Source: UBA4093 sp036676455
GTDB taxonomy: Bacteria > Cyanobacteriota > Sericytochromatia > S15B-MN24 > UBA4093
Length of the DNA: 64,000 nucleotides
Direction of reading: 5' to 3'
Assembly: GCA_036676455.1 (NCBI GenBank)
Contig: JAKFCW010000067.1
Coordinates: 44,676 to 108,675 of the forward strand
This document shows, in pieces, positions 41,860 through 50,584 of the stretch. Below the pieces are notes generated by a model, which was not told the DNA's origin, ran no database searches, and saw nothing but the letters and a program-made list of their open reading frames with translations. Numbering within the stretch: the first letter of the stretch is position 1; each line of letters begins with the position of its first letter. The translations under genes were made by a program, and so were the position numbers.

Positions 41860-41897
41860 GCGAAGGGAGGCTTCTGATTAAGCCTCCCTTCGCTTTT
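41860..41897 (+). terminator. Intrinsic terminator after the MerR gene
   Basis: GCGAAGGGAGGCTT and AAGCCTCCCTTCGC pair perfectly around CTGATT, followed by TTTT. Confidence 0.95.
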
Positions 41898-41977
41898 GCG
41901 TAAGTCATGCCATGAGCGCGATCATGCGGGTATAGCGATCAAGAGTATCGCGTGTCGTGTGGTCGGGAGGAACGTGC

Positions 41978-44308
41978 ATGGAGATTCGTCCGTCGAGCCT
42001 TTCGCGAACGGGGCCCCTGGTGTCGTCCCCTTCGGCTCCGCTCGTGGCCCAGGAGGCGTCCGCATTGGCGCCGGCCGTTACAGACGCAGCCGCCGGGCCT
42101 GCGCTGGGCGGAGACGCTCTGGATGGGGCCGCCCTGCGGGCGGATGAGGCGACGGCCTCCAGCCTTGCTCTCGCGGACATGGGCGGAGCGAGTCCGCTGG
42201 ATCCCTTCGTGGCGGGCAATGCGCAGGCGATCGCCGATCTATCGAAGCTACAGGCCGACGGCAAGCTGACCCCCGAGGTCATGGCAGGCTTCACGCAACT
42301 CGCGACCCAGCCCTTGGCACCCGGCATCGACCGCGCGGACCTGATCGCGACCGCCCTGCGCCAGCTGGCCGACCCCAGCTCGGTCAACCAGGGCGACAAG
42401 TTCACCTGCGCACCCGCCGTCGTCCAGACCATGGTCGCCAAGGACAACCCCGCCGAGTACCTGCGTCTCGTCGCCGGCCTCGCCTCTCCCGAGGGCACGG
42501 TCACCCTCCAGAACGGCGCGACCCTCACCCGTGATGCCAACTGGCTCAGCGACCCGACCCGTTCGGTGATCGACAACCTCATGCAGCCCGCCCTGATGCA
42601 GCTCGCATCGGGCTCTTACGACTCCGCCACGGACTCCCGCAAGACGGCGACCGGTACCGGTCAGGGCCTTTACGCCGCCGAACAGGACAAGCTGATCGCG
42701 GCGGTCACCGGCCGCAAGAGCACGTCCGTCTCGGGATCCGGCCCGGAGGTCATTGGGCAACTCGGCAAGGCCACGGCTGCCGGCCAGAACGTGCCGGCGA
42801 TCATCACGTACCAGGGTGCCAACGGCGAGCTCAAGGGCCATGCCGTTTTGGTGGAGAGCGTGAAGAATGGAAAGGTCACCTACCTCGATCCCAAGGCGGG
42901 ACGCAAGACGGTCAGCCTCGAGGAGTTCCAGGCCAAGCTGCAATCGGTGAGCCTGCCTGACGAACTGGTGACCCCCAAGCTGGCCTCCGCCACGATGAAG
43001 TCGGACGAGGGCTTGCTGGCGGGGGGCTTCTTCAAGAAGCTCGCCAAGGGCATCAAGAAGGCGGTCAAGGGCATCGGGAACGCGTTCGCCAAGATCGGCA
43101 ACGCCCTCAAGAACACGCTCTACAAGATCGTGGACGTCATCGGCCCGGTGCTGCCGATCCTCTCGGTGGCGGCATGGCTGATCCCCGGGGTGGGACCGAT
43201 CATCGGGACGGCCCTGAAGATCGCCCAGGCCGTGGTGGCCGGGGTGAACGCGGTAAGGGCGGCCGAGTCGGGGGATATCCTCGGGGCGCTGGCAGCGGGC
43301 GCGTCGGCGTTCAGCGGTGTTGCGACCGGGCCCGCGGCGGGCGTGGCGGCGAAGTTCGCCTCTTACGCCAACACGGCGCGCTCGGCGGTCTCGGCCCTGA
43401 AGTCGGGCAACGTCGCGGGGGCCCTGGGGGCGATCGCCTCCGTGACGGGCAACCAGAACCTGGCGACGGCGGCCAACGTCGCGAACGCCGTGCAAAACCA
43501 GGACATCGGCGCCGCCCTGGGAGCGGTGGGCTCCGCCACCGGCAACCAGACCCTCAACCGGGCGGCGGCACTGGCCAGCACCGCGCAGCAGATCAAGCAC
43601 GCCGTCGACTCCAAGGACTTCCTGGGCGCGGCGATGACGATCAACGGGCTGGCCGTCGACGCCAAGATCCTGGATGCGGGCCAGGGCCAGGACGTCCGCC
43701 GCTGGCTGGAGCGAGGCCAAGCGTTCGATCAGGCACGCCGAACGGGAGACGTCGGCCAGCTGGTGGACCTGGCGGCCAAGACGGCGGGTGAGCTGGGGGT
43801 GGTGACTCCCAAGGAGTACCGGAAGATCGCCCCCGATCTCAAGCGGGGCCTCGATCTCTACCAGGCGGCCAAGCGCGGGGATGCCGACGCGGCCATTCGC
43901 CTGGGTTCTCAGGCCCTCTCTCGGACGGGCTGGTTCGCGCCGAAGACCACGGCGACGGCGCAGTCGCTGGTCCAGCAGGTGCAGCCGTTGAGGCAGGCAA
44001 TCGCGAGCAAGGACTACGGCAATGTCGCGAAGCTGGCGGCCCGGATGGGGTACGACGCCGGCGTGCTGGGGCTATCGGATCCCGAGGCGCTGGCGAAGGT
44101 GGAGGCCATGGCCTCGAAGGCCGCGCGTCTCAACGAGGGCCTGGAGGCGGCGCGCCGCGGCGAGACGCTCAAGGTGGCCGAGGTCGCGGACGAGGTCTTC
44201 AACCAGGGTCGCCTCCAGCGCGAGCTCGATGAGCTGAACGAGCTGAAGGAGGCCTACGAGGCCAGGATGAGGGAAGCCGTCAAGCCTAGCGGGCAGAAGG
44301 TGAAGTAG
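41978..44308 (+). CDS. Large protein with C39-like cysteine-protease core and membrane-active middle
   Basis: A 776-residue protein, no recognised full-length family and no Sec signal. Residues 1-75 are Ala/Ser/Pro-rich and probably unfolded. A papain/C39-like core follows: Cys144 in NQGDKFTCAPAVVQTM, His288 in GELKGHAVLVES and Asp304 in VTYLDPKAG, the order and spacing of a Cys-His-Asp triad. At about 348-375 there is a Lys-rich amphipathic helix (FFKKLAKGIKKAVKGIG), then a hydrophobic hairpin (VIGPVLPILSVAAWLIPGVG) and Ala/Gly repeats (LGALAAGASAFSG, AGALGAIASVTGNQN, GAALGAVGSATGNQT) to about 560, then a helical tail. GGGAGG precedes the ATG. A 109-residue companion gene starts one base after its stop. 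Toxin or secreted effector is an inference. Confidence 0.6.
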   Translation: MEIRPSSLSRTGPLVSSPSAPLVAQEASALAPAVTDAAAGPALGGDALDGAALRADEATASSLALADMGGASPLDPFVAGNAQAIADLSKLQADGKLTPEVMAGFTQLATQPLAPGIDRADLIATALRQLADPSSVNQGDKFTCAPAVVQTMVAKDNPAEYLRLVAGLASPEGTVTLQNGATLTRDANWLSDPTRSVIDNLMQPALMQLASGSYDSATDSRKTATGTGQGLYAAEQDKLIAAVTGRKSTSVSGSGPEVIGQLGKATAAGQNVPAIITYQGANGELKGHAVLVESVKNGKVTYLDPKAGRKTVSLEEFQAKLQSVSLPDELVTPKLASATMKSDEGLLAGGFFKKLAKGIKKAVKGIGNAFAKIGNALKNTLYKIVDVIGPVLPILSVAAWLIPGVGPIIGTALKIAQAVVAGVNAVRAAESGDILGALAAGASAFSGVATGPAAGVAAKFASYANTARSAVSALKSGNVAGALGAIASVTGNQNLATAANVANAVQNQDIGAALGAVGSATGNQTLNRAAALASTAQQIKHAVDSKDFLGAAMTINGLAVDAKILDAGQGQDVRRWLERGQAFDQARRTGDVGQLVDLAAKTAGELGVVTPKEYRKIAPDLKRGLDLYQAAKRGDADAAIRLGSQALSRTGWFAPKTTATAQSLVQQVQPLRQAIASKDYGNVAKLAARMGYDAGVLGLSDPEALAKVEAMASKAARLNEGLEAARRGETLKVAEVADEVFNQGRLQRELDELNELKEAYEARMREAVKPSGQKVK

Positions 44309-44309
44309 C

Positions 44310-44639
44310 GTGGCGAAGCGTCAGATCAAGAAGACCCAGACGCTCTTGGGGGCGGTCCTGGGCAGCTCCCGGCGCGGCACCCGGGATTTCAGCCGGGTTC
44401 TCGAGGCGCTGCGCGCCGGCAAGGGCGACGTGGTGGTGGAGGTGCCCTGGGTCTCGGGCCATTACCAGCAGCTGATCCTCAGGCGGCTGGAGGGGGACCG
44501 GGTTTACTTCTACAACCCGTTCAAGGGCGATCTCTCGACGCCCTTCGAGCGGCGCTCCGAGGAGGAAGGCGAGAGCGCCTTGCTGGCCGACCTGGAGGCG
44601 CATTTCACGCGTGGCAAGGGTGAGGCGCTGCTCCCCTAG
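44310..44639 (+). CDS. Small companion resembling the His-Asp half of the upstream protease core
   Basis: A 109-residue Cys-free protein with a basic N-terminus (MAKRQIKKTQ). Its centre, GHYQQLILRRLEGDRVYFYNP, can be aligned with GHAVLVESVKNGKVTYLDP of the preceding protein: Gly-His, then beta-strands, then Tyr-X-(Asn/Asp)-Pro. It therefore looks like part of a C39-like fold without the nucleophile. GTG start one base after the upstream stop, with AAGGTGAA as possible ribosome site. It could be an immunity protein, inhibitor or chaperone; none is proven. Its stop codon lies in the centre of a perfect palindrome. Confidence 0.6.
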   Translation: MAKRQIKKTQTLLGAVLGSSRRGTRDFSRVLEALRAGKGDVVVEVPWVSGHYQQLILRRLEGDRVYFYNPFKGDLSTPFERRSEEEGESALLADLEAHFTRGKGEALLP

Positions 44640-44652
44640 GGGAGCAGCGCCT
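44623..44652. terminator. Perfect 30-bp palindrome spanning a stop codon
   Basis: AGGCGCTGCTCCCC and GGGGAGCAGCGCCT flank the central TA, which belongs to the TAG stop of the companion gene. It lies between convergent operons and may terminate both. Confidence 0.7.
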
Positions 44653-44664
44653 GCGGGGATTGGT

Positions 44665-44713
44665 GCCTGCAGCTAGTTTAGCGCCTGCGGCTAATCTAGC
44701 GCCTGCGGCTAAT

Positions 44714-44718
<5 letters not shown>
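44665..44718. repeat. Three 18-bp tandem units between convergent genes
   Basis: Units GCCTGCGGCTAATCTAGC at 44665 (with changes), 44683 and 44701. The last overlaps the stop codon of ribH (44714-44716). Confidence 0.85.
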
Positions 44719-45181
<463 letters not shown>

Positions 45182-45238
45182 GGAGGGATCCTTTCTACGT
45201 TAGAGCCGTCGTGACGGCGAGACAGCGTGAGAGGGGCG

Positions 45239-46432
45239 CTAGCTCAGCATGTGGCCGAGCTTCTCGGCCTTGGTCTCGAGGTAGCGCTGGTTATGGGTAT
45301 TGGCGGGGATGCGGATCGGCACCCGGTCCTCGACCAGGAGGCCGTAGCCGTCCAGGCCGGCCACCTTGCGCGGGTTGTTGGTGAGGAGGCGCATGGAGGT
45401 GATGCCGAGGTCGACCAGGATCTGGGCTCCGACGCCGTAGTCGCGCAGGTCCGCGGGGAAGCCGAGCTTGAGGTTGGCTTCGACGGTGTCGAGGCCGCCG
45501 TCCTGGAGCTGGTAGGCGTGGATCTTGTTCAACAGGCCGATGCCCCGGCCTTCCTGGCGCAGGTAGACCAGCACGCCCCGGCCCTCGGCGGCGATCGCCT
45601 CCAGGGCGCGGTCCCGCTGTTCGCCGCAGTCGCAGCGCAGGCTGCCGAAGGCGTCGCCGGTGAGGCACTCGGAGTGCATCCGCACCAGGGTGCCCGGAAG
45701 GGTCGGGTCGCCCATGACCAGGGCCACGTGGTGCGAGCCGTTGAGGAGGTTCTCGTAGCCGACGATCGTGAAGTCCCCGAACTTGGTGGGAAGCTTCGAC
45801 TCGGTGCGGCGGGTGATGTAGCGCTCCTGCTCGAGCCGGTAGGCGATCAGCTTGGCGACCGAGGTGAGGAGCAGGCCGTGCTGGCGGGCGAATTCCTCGA
45901 GGTCGGGCAGGCGGGCCATGGTGCCGTCGGGGTTGAGGATCTCGCAGATGACGCCGGCAGACGTGAGGCCGGCGAGGCGCGAGAGGTCGACGGCGGCCTC
46001 GGTGTGGCCGGCGCGGCTGAGGACTCCGCCGGGCTTGGCGACCAGGGGGAAGACGTGGCCGGGGCGGCGGAGCTGCTCGGCGTGGGCGTCGGGGGCGATC
46101 GCGACCTGCACGGTATGCGCGCGGTCCGCAGCCGAGATGCCGGTCGAGCCCGCGACGGCGTCGATCGAGACGGTGAAGGCGGTGGCGTGCGGATCGGTGT
46201 TGGTCTGGACCATGGGCTCGAGGTGGAGCTGCGAGGCCTGCTCGGGGGTGATGGCCAGGCAGATCAGGCCGCGGCCGTAGGTGGCCATGAAGTTGATGGC
46301 CTCGGGGGTCGCGAAGTCGGCGGCGACGATCAGGTCGCCTTCGTTCTCGCGGTCCTCGTCGTCGGCGACGATCACGATCCGGCCCTGCTTCAGGGCCTCC
46401 AGAACCTCGGGGATCTCGGCAAAAACGCTCAT
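45239..46432 (-). CDS. ribAB: Bifunctional DHBP synthase / GTP cyclohydrolase II
   Basis: A 397-residue fusion. The N-terminal half is 3,4-dihydroxy-2-butanone-4-phosphate synthase (VIVADDEDRENEGDLIVAAD, RPGHVFPLVAKPGGVLSRAGHTEA). The C-terminal half is GTP cyclohydrolase II with its zinc Cys set SECLTGDAFGSLRCDCGEQ, then YLRQEGRGIGLLNKIHAY and LLTNNPRKVAGL. It supplies both precursors of riboflavin. The start lies three bases after the ribE stop, so the two are coupled. Confidence 0.97.
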   Translation of the reverse strand: MSVFAEIPEVLEALKQGRIVIVADDEDRENEGDLIVAADFATPEAINFMATYGRGLICLAITPEQASQLHLEPMVQTNTDPHATAFTVSIDAVAGSTGISAADRAHTVQVAIAPDAHAEQLRRPGHVFPLVAKPGGVLSRAGHTEAAVDLSRLAGLTSAGVICEILNPDGTMARLPDLEEFARQHGLLLTSVAKLIAYRLEQERYITRRTESKLPTKFGDFTIVGYENLLNGSHHVALVMGDPTLPGTLVRMHSECLTGDAFGSLRCDCGEQRDRALEAIAAEGRGVLVYLRQEGRGIGLLNKIHAYQLQDGGLDTVEANLKLGFPADLRDYGVGAQILVDLGITSMRLLTNNPRKVAGLDGYGLLVEDRVPIRIPANTHNQRYLETKAEKLGHMLS

Positions 46433-46435
46433 TGA

Positions 46436-47086
46436 TCAGCTATCCATGAATCCGCACTCGGCCAGCTTCGCCCAGGTGAGGCCGCCCTTGGGGGCGGCCG
46501 CCGGCTGGATGTAGGCCGAGAGCATGCGCTGGACGTATTTCGCCAGCATATCCGCTTCCAGGTTGACCGGGTCCCCCGGGGCCAGGTCCAGTAACAGGGT
46601 CTTCTCCGCCGTGTGAGGGATGAGGGTCACCGTGAAGGAGTCGCTGGAGACCTCGTTGACGGTGAGGCTGGTCCCGTCGATGGCGATGGATCCCTTCGGG
46701 ACGAGGAAGGGAGCCAGCTCCGCGGGCATGGCGAAGGTGAGCTTCCAGGCTTCGCCGAGCTTTTGGCGCGCCTCGAGGGCGCCCACGCCGTCCACGTGGC
46801 CGCTGACGAGGTGGCCACCGAGGCGATCGCCCAGGGCCAGGGCGCGTTCGAGGTTGAGCTTGCGGCCTCGTTGCCAGCCGCCGGCGGCGGTGGCCTCGAA
46901 GGTGGTGGCGGAGACGTCCGCGGTGAAGCGATCTCCCCCCAGGGACGTGGCGGTGAGGCAGATGCCGTTGACGGCCACCGAGTCACCCAGCTTGAGGCTG
47001 GGGGCGATCTCGGGCGCGCCGATCACCAGCTCATGGCCCCGGCGGGCGATGAGGGTGCCGACTTCTTCGATGAGGCCCGTGAACAA
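46436..47086 (-). CDS. ribE: Riboflavin synthase alpha chain
   Basis: A 216-residue enzyme making riboflavin from two lumazine molecules. Two similar lumazine-binding halves: FTGLIEEVG to LGDSVAVNGICLTATSL, and GHLVSGHVDGVG to GSIAIDGTSLTVNEVSSDSF. The start is TTG (MFTGLIEEVG) behind AGGAGG; longer frames read into repeat DNA. It is the first gene of the rib operon. ribD is not here, so that step must be encoded elsewhere. Confidence 0.95.
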   Translation of the reverse strand: MFTGLIEEVGTLIARRGHELVIGAPEIAPSLKLGDSVAVNGICLTATSLGGDRFTADVSATTFEATAAGGWQRGRKLNLERALALGDRLGGHLVSGHVDGVGALEARQKLGEAWKLTFAMPAELAPFLVPKGSIAIDGTSLTVNEVSSDSFTVTLIPHTAEKTLLLDLAPGDPVNLEADMLAKYVQRMLSAYIQPAAAPKGGLTWAKLAECGFMDS

Positions 47087-47101
47087 CCTGACTCCTCCTA
47101 G

Positions 47102-47204
47102 AGCGATCGTCGTTGCTGCAGGACAGCGCGCTTTGGCATTCTTCGCCCATCCATGCGGCTCACGGCTAACGCTCGCTGCCTTACGCAACAGCCGCGGGCG
47201 CTAG
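47102..47204. repeat. 103-bp dispersed element, copy 3 (family B)
   Basis: AGCGATCGTCGTTGCTGCAG, GGACAGCGCGCTTTGGCAT, a variable middle, then ACGGCTAACGCTCGCTGCCT and GCCGCGGGCGCTAGG. It begins a few bases upstream of the ribE ribosome site, so it may lie in the rib leader or promoter region. Confidence 0.88.
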
Positions 47205-47301
47205 GGGCGCGAAAGCTGTCCTCATCATACGCTGCCGCCCCCTTCGGGACAAGATCTGAAGCCCTTGGGGGCATGGAAGCCCTTGCGGGCATGGAAGTCA
47301 T

Positions 47302-47397
47302 GGCGGGCGCGGAGGCCCGCCCCACAACCTCCATGAAATGTAAGCATCCGGGAGTCCCCCAACCCGGGTGTCCGTGGCGCGGGCCTCTGCGCCCGCG
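47302..47397. repeat. Two REP hairpins (family A), one inverted and one variant
   Basis: An inverted perfect hairpin at 47302-47321 and a variant GCGCGGGCCTCTGCGCCCGCG at 47377-47397. With the family B copy they fill the 47087-47410 gap; no gene is seen. Confidence 0.8.
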
Positions 47398-47410
47398 GGG
47401 GGTGATCAAG

Positions 47411-49666
47411 TCAGTGGTGCAGGCGTCCCTGCCTCTGCATGCCTGGAATCCACCAGTTCCACTTCCCCATCAGCCGCATCAAGGCCGGGACCAGCAGGAA
47501 GCGCACCACGGTGGCGTCCAGCACCAGCGCCGCCGAGAGCCCCAGGCAGACCTCCTGGGTCTGGGGCGAGGACGAGGTGATCCCGGTGGCGAAGACGCCC
47601 AGCAGGATGAGGACGGCTCCGGTGATCAGAGAGCCCGAGCGGCTCATGCCCTCCACGATGGCGTCTTCCAGGTCCTTTCCGCGCAGGTAGGCCTCCTGGA
47701 TGCGGCTCATGATGAGGATTTCGTAGTCCATGCTCAGGCCGAAGGTCAGGCAGAAGACCAGGATCGGCACGAGGTTGGTCACGGCCCCGTTCACGGGCGT
47801 GCCCAGGAGGCCGCTCAGCCAGCCCTCCTGGAAGACCAGGACGAGCACGCCCAGGGCGCCGACGATGGGGGCGAAGTTGATGACGGCGGCCTTCAGGGGG
47901 ATGACCACGCTCTTCAGGGCGACGGTGAGGAGGACGAGTACGCCGAGGACCACGGCGCCGAGCATGAGCGGCAGGGGGCGGTAGAGCTCATGGGTGAAGT
48001 CCTGGACCCGGGCGACGACGCCTCCGGCCAGTAGGTCGAACTCGGGGTGGGCGGTGGAGTAGGCCTGAACGGAATCCAGGATGGCGCGGGTGTCGTCGAG
48101 GGCCATGAGGTCGCGCGGGGCGACGGCCAGCAGGGTCACGTCGCTGCCGTTCTTGGTGTTCACGAGGGCGTCCAGCCCCTGAGAAGGAGCCCAGGGGCCG
48201 AGGCGCTGGACCAGGCCGAGCGCGGCCACGTACTCCTCGGTCGTGAAGCCGGGTCTCCAGGTGGTGAGGCTGGTGACCTCGGCGACCCGCGGGTGGGCTT
48301 GCAAGCTCTCGGTGAGGGCTGCGACGTAGCGGACGGCCTCGGGTTCGAGCACATTGCCGCCGGGGCGGGCTTTCACGGCCAGGATGACGGGCATCAGCTC
48401 GCCGCTCCAGCCGTTGGCGGCGAGGCGCTGGTAGCCGACGAAAGACTCGGAGTCCTTGGGGGCGATCGCCTGGACCGGCTCCCAGAGCTGCATGCGGCTC
48501 GCGGGCACGGCGAGGCTTCCGACGATCACTAGAGACAGCGCAAGGTAGCGCCAGGGGTGCCGGACGACATGCCTCGCAAACGGGGCCCAGTAGCGCTCGG
48601 GGTCGAGCTTGCCGATGGCGCGGGCCAGGGGGCGCGGCCAGTCCAGCAGGGCCGGCTTCAGGGTGAGCAAGGCGGGCACCAGCAGCAGGGTGGTGACCAG
48701 CGAGATGGCGATCACCAGCACGAGGTTGAGGACGGTCACCCGGCTGATCGAGACGTCGGGCAGGGCCAAGGGCAGGAGGCTGGCGGTCATGACGAGGGCG
48801 GCGGTGACGATGGTGCGGCGCGGGTGGTCCAGCGTGGCGGCCAGGGCGTCGGCAGGCGTGGCGCCGTGACGCTGCTCCTCGCGGAAGCGTCCCACCAGGA
48901 AGATCGCGTAGTCGATGGCCAGGGCCAGGCCCAGCAGCGAGGACAGCACCCGGGAGACGGGAGACATCGGCAGGCCGAGGAGAGCCATGGCAGCGTTGAA
49001 GAAGAGGATCGTGCTGGCGCCGACCAGCAGCGGGATGAGGGCGGCGCTGAGCGCTCCGAAGATCAGCACCAGTACCACCAGGGAGACGAGCAGCGAGAGC
49101 GACTCGCTGCGGCGCGAGTCGTGGCGGCTCTGGGCCTTGGTGTCGTGCTGGAAGGCGGTGGACCCGCTGAGCCATGCCTTGAAGCGTCCCTGCGAGAAGC
49201 GGGAAACCGCGTCGCGGATGGCCGGGGTCAGGTCCTGAGCCTTGCTCAGGCTGACGGAGGGGTCGAAGGAGACCTGGAAGAGCCGGACGGGACGCTTGGT
49301 ATCAGGCTTGACCTCGAGCACGCTCCGGATGGCCGGGATGGCGGCGCGCAAGGCGGTCTCGAGCGCGGGCGCGTCCACCGGTCCTTCGATCACCAGGCCC
49401 GCGGTGCTGCCGAGCTTCTGGCCGAAGTCCCGCTCGAGGAGGACCTCGACCTGGTGCGCGGGCGTACCCGGCGCCCCCGAGAGGGTGGTGTCAGGGATCG
49501 ACACCGGCCGAAGCACCAGGAGCAGCGCGGCCAGGACGATCGCGACGAGCCAGCCGCCCAGGACGAGGCGGGGGTTGAGAGCATCTAAATCAACCCATCG
49601 TATTGAAGCCAGTCGTGCCGCTAGGCGGCGCCAGGGCAGGATTGATTTAGGCGCTCTAGATGGCAT
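47411..49666 (-). CDS. MMPL/RND-superfamily membrane transporter
   Basis: A 751-residue integral membrane protein of the MMPL family, which moves lipids and other hydrophobic products. It has one N-terminal helix (LVLGGWLVAIVLAALLLVL), an extracytoplasmic domain, a block of five helices (ESLSLLVSLVVLVLIFGALS to TTLLLVPALLTL), a second domain and a second helix block (PLMLGAVVLGVLVLLTVALK to VVRFLLVPALMRLMGKW). The MMPL signature FGLSMDYEILIMSRIQE, with the proton-relay Asp-Tyr, is present, and its mirror LALAIDYAIFLVGRFREE in the first half. The start overlaps the end of the Coq4-like gene by 11 bases. Confidence 0.92.
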   Translation of the reverse strand: MPSRAPKSILPWRRLAARLASIRWVDLDALNPRLVLGGWLVAIVLAALLLVLRPVSIPDTTLSGAPGTPAHQVEVLLERDFGQKLGSTAGLVIEGPVDAPALETALRAAIPAIRSVLEVKPDTKRPVRLFQVSFDPSVSLSKAQDLTPAIRDAVSRFSQGRFKAWLSGSTAFQHDTKAQSRHDSRRSESLSLLVSLVVLVLIFGALSAALIPLLVGASTILFFNAAMALLGLPMSPVSRVLSSLLGLALAIDYAIFLVGRFREEQRHGATPADALAATLDHPRRTIVTAALVMTASLLPLALPDVSISRVTVLNLVLVIAISLVTTLLLVPALLTLKPALLDWPRPLARAIGKLDPERYWAPFARHVVRHPWRYLALSLVIVGSLAVPASRMQLWEPVQAIAPKDSESFVGYQRLAANGWSGELMPVILAVKARPGGNVLEPEAVRYVAALTESLQAHPRVAEVTSLTTWRPGFTTEEYVAALGLVQRLGPWAPSQGLDALVNTKNGSDVTLLAVAPRDLMALDDTRAILDSVQAYSTAHPEFDLLAGGVVARVQDFTHELYRPLPLMLGAVVLGVLVLLTVALKSVVIPLKAAVINFAPIVGALGVLVLVFQEGWLSGLLGTPVNGAVTNLVPILVFCLTFGLSMDYEILIMSRIQEAYLRGKDLEDAIVEGMSRSGSLITGAVLILLGVFATGITSSSPQTQEVCLGLSAALVLDATVVRFLLVPALMRLMGKWNWWIPGMQRQGRLHH

Positions 49667-50366
49667 ACGACTTGACGGAGAGGGGAAGGGGCTCGGGCTG
49701 AGGGGGAACGCGCAGCATGGCGCGGAGCTCGTCGAGGGGGGTGGCCCAGTGCTCTTCCCACTTCACGCCGAGGAAGCACTCAGCTTGCTTGCCCATGGTC
49801 CAGCCGAGGATGGCACATTCCATGAGGTCTCCGAGGCGTTCGGGCTCCCGGATCGTGGTGTAGAGGAAGCCGATTCCGAGCAGGAGGGAGTTGAGGGGGA
49901 TGCGGTTCTGGGCGACGTAGAAGGCGGAGATGGCCATCTCTCCGGCGCCTTCGGGCGGGAAGCCCAGGACCAGGTGGTGGATGTCATGGGTCTGGCGGGC
50001 GCGCATGCGCAGGTAGGAGATGTCGTCGTCCTCCTTGTCCTCGAGGGGCGGGTAGAAGACGACGTCGAGCTTGTGGCGCGTCATGTAGGCGCCGAACTCG
50101 TGGCCGAGCGTGCCCGGGGAGTAGGTGGCGAGCAGGGACTCGGGGTCGACGGGAGCCGGGTTGAGGTAGCGCTCCGTCATCAGGGCCGCCGCGGAGGGGG
50201 TGGCGCGGAGGCTGGCCAAGGCCAGCTGCATGCTCTTGTGGTTCCGGAAGGTGCGCGCCTTGAAGATGGGGGAGATGTCCTTCGGGTTGACGATCAAGCA
50301 GCTGAAGCGCAGTAGCAGGAGCACGACGTCTCCGAGGTTCGCCAGTTTGGATAGCAGCTTCCGCAT
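49656..50366 (-). CDS. Coq4-like protein
   Basis: A 236-residue protein resembling the Coq4 family of ubiquinone biosynthesis: it has the zinc-ligand motif QTHDIHHLVLGFPP and the downstream helical GEMAISAFYVAQNRIPLNSL, plus an N-terminal MQLALASLRATPSAAALM block. Bacterial relatives occur outside quinone pathways with isoprenoid or lipid genes. I start at MRKLLSK, behind AGGAGG. It is co-transcribed and overlaps with the MMPL transporter and is divergent from the acyl-AMP ligase cluster, so it may serve the same lipid product. Confidence 0.78.
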   Translation of the reverse strand: MRKLLSKLANLGDVVLLLLRFSCLIVNPKDISPIFKARTFRNHKSMQLALASLRATPSAAALMTERYLNPAPVDPESLLATYSPGTLGHEFGAYMTRHKLDVVFYPPLEDKEDDDISYLRMRARQTHDIHHLVLGFPPEGAGEMAISAFYVAQNRIPLNSLLLGIGFLYTTIREPERLGDLMECAILGWTMGKQAECFLGVKWEEHWATPLDELRAMLRVPPQPEPLPLSVKSYAI

Positions 50367-50435
50367 GCAGCCTCCTGTGAATCGCAAGCCTCTCTTTCAT
50401 ACCCTTGCTCCCTGGGCGAGTCACCTGGGGCATGC

Positions 50436-50490
50436 GTCACTCCCGCGCAAGCGGGAGTCCAGTGGATTCCCGCTTGCGCGGGAATGACGA
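50436..50490. repeat. Inverted pair of family C hairpins (BIME-like)
   Basis: GTCACTCCCGCGCAAGCGGG and CCCGCTTGCGCGGGAATGAC face each other, separated by AGTCCAGTGGATT. The whole forms a larger near-palindrome. Confidence 0.85.
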
Positions 50491-50516
50491 CCAGGGCTGC
50501 GCCCCCTTGGACTCTC

Positions 50517-50541
50517 GTGGGGCGGGCCTCTGCGCCCGCCA
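50517..50541 (+). repeat. REP hairpin (family A)
   Basis: GGCGGGCCTCTGCGCCCGCC at 50521-50540, preceded by CGTGG and followed by ATGC, 30 bases before the -10 of the acyl-AMP ligase gene. Confidence 0.85.
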
Positions 50542-50567
50542 TGCACCGAAAGTTTTGGCCGCTTCGT

Positions 50568-50576
50568 TGGTATAAT
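50568..50576 (+). promoter_or_regulatory. Extended -10 (TGGTATAAT) for the acyl-AMP ligase operon
   Basis: Consensus TATAAT with upstream TGN, ending eight bases before the ATG, which leaves no room for a ribosome site; probably leaderless or with a 1-3 base leader. Confidence 0.65.
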
Positions 50577-50584
50577 GACCTGGC

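Noticed and set aside
47098..47188. Upstream extension of riboflavin synthase or a small gene starting MRKAASVSR
   Set aside because: The peptide arises from the family B repeat (the copy at 22181 gives nearly the same peptide); ribE has a good TTG start with AGGAGG after it.
47087..47410. FMN riboswitch upstream of ribE
   Set aside because: The conserved AGGGCAGGG-type core is not seen; the space holds family A and B repeats.
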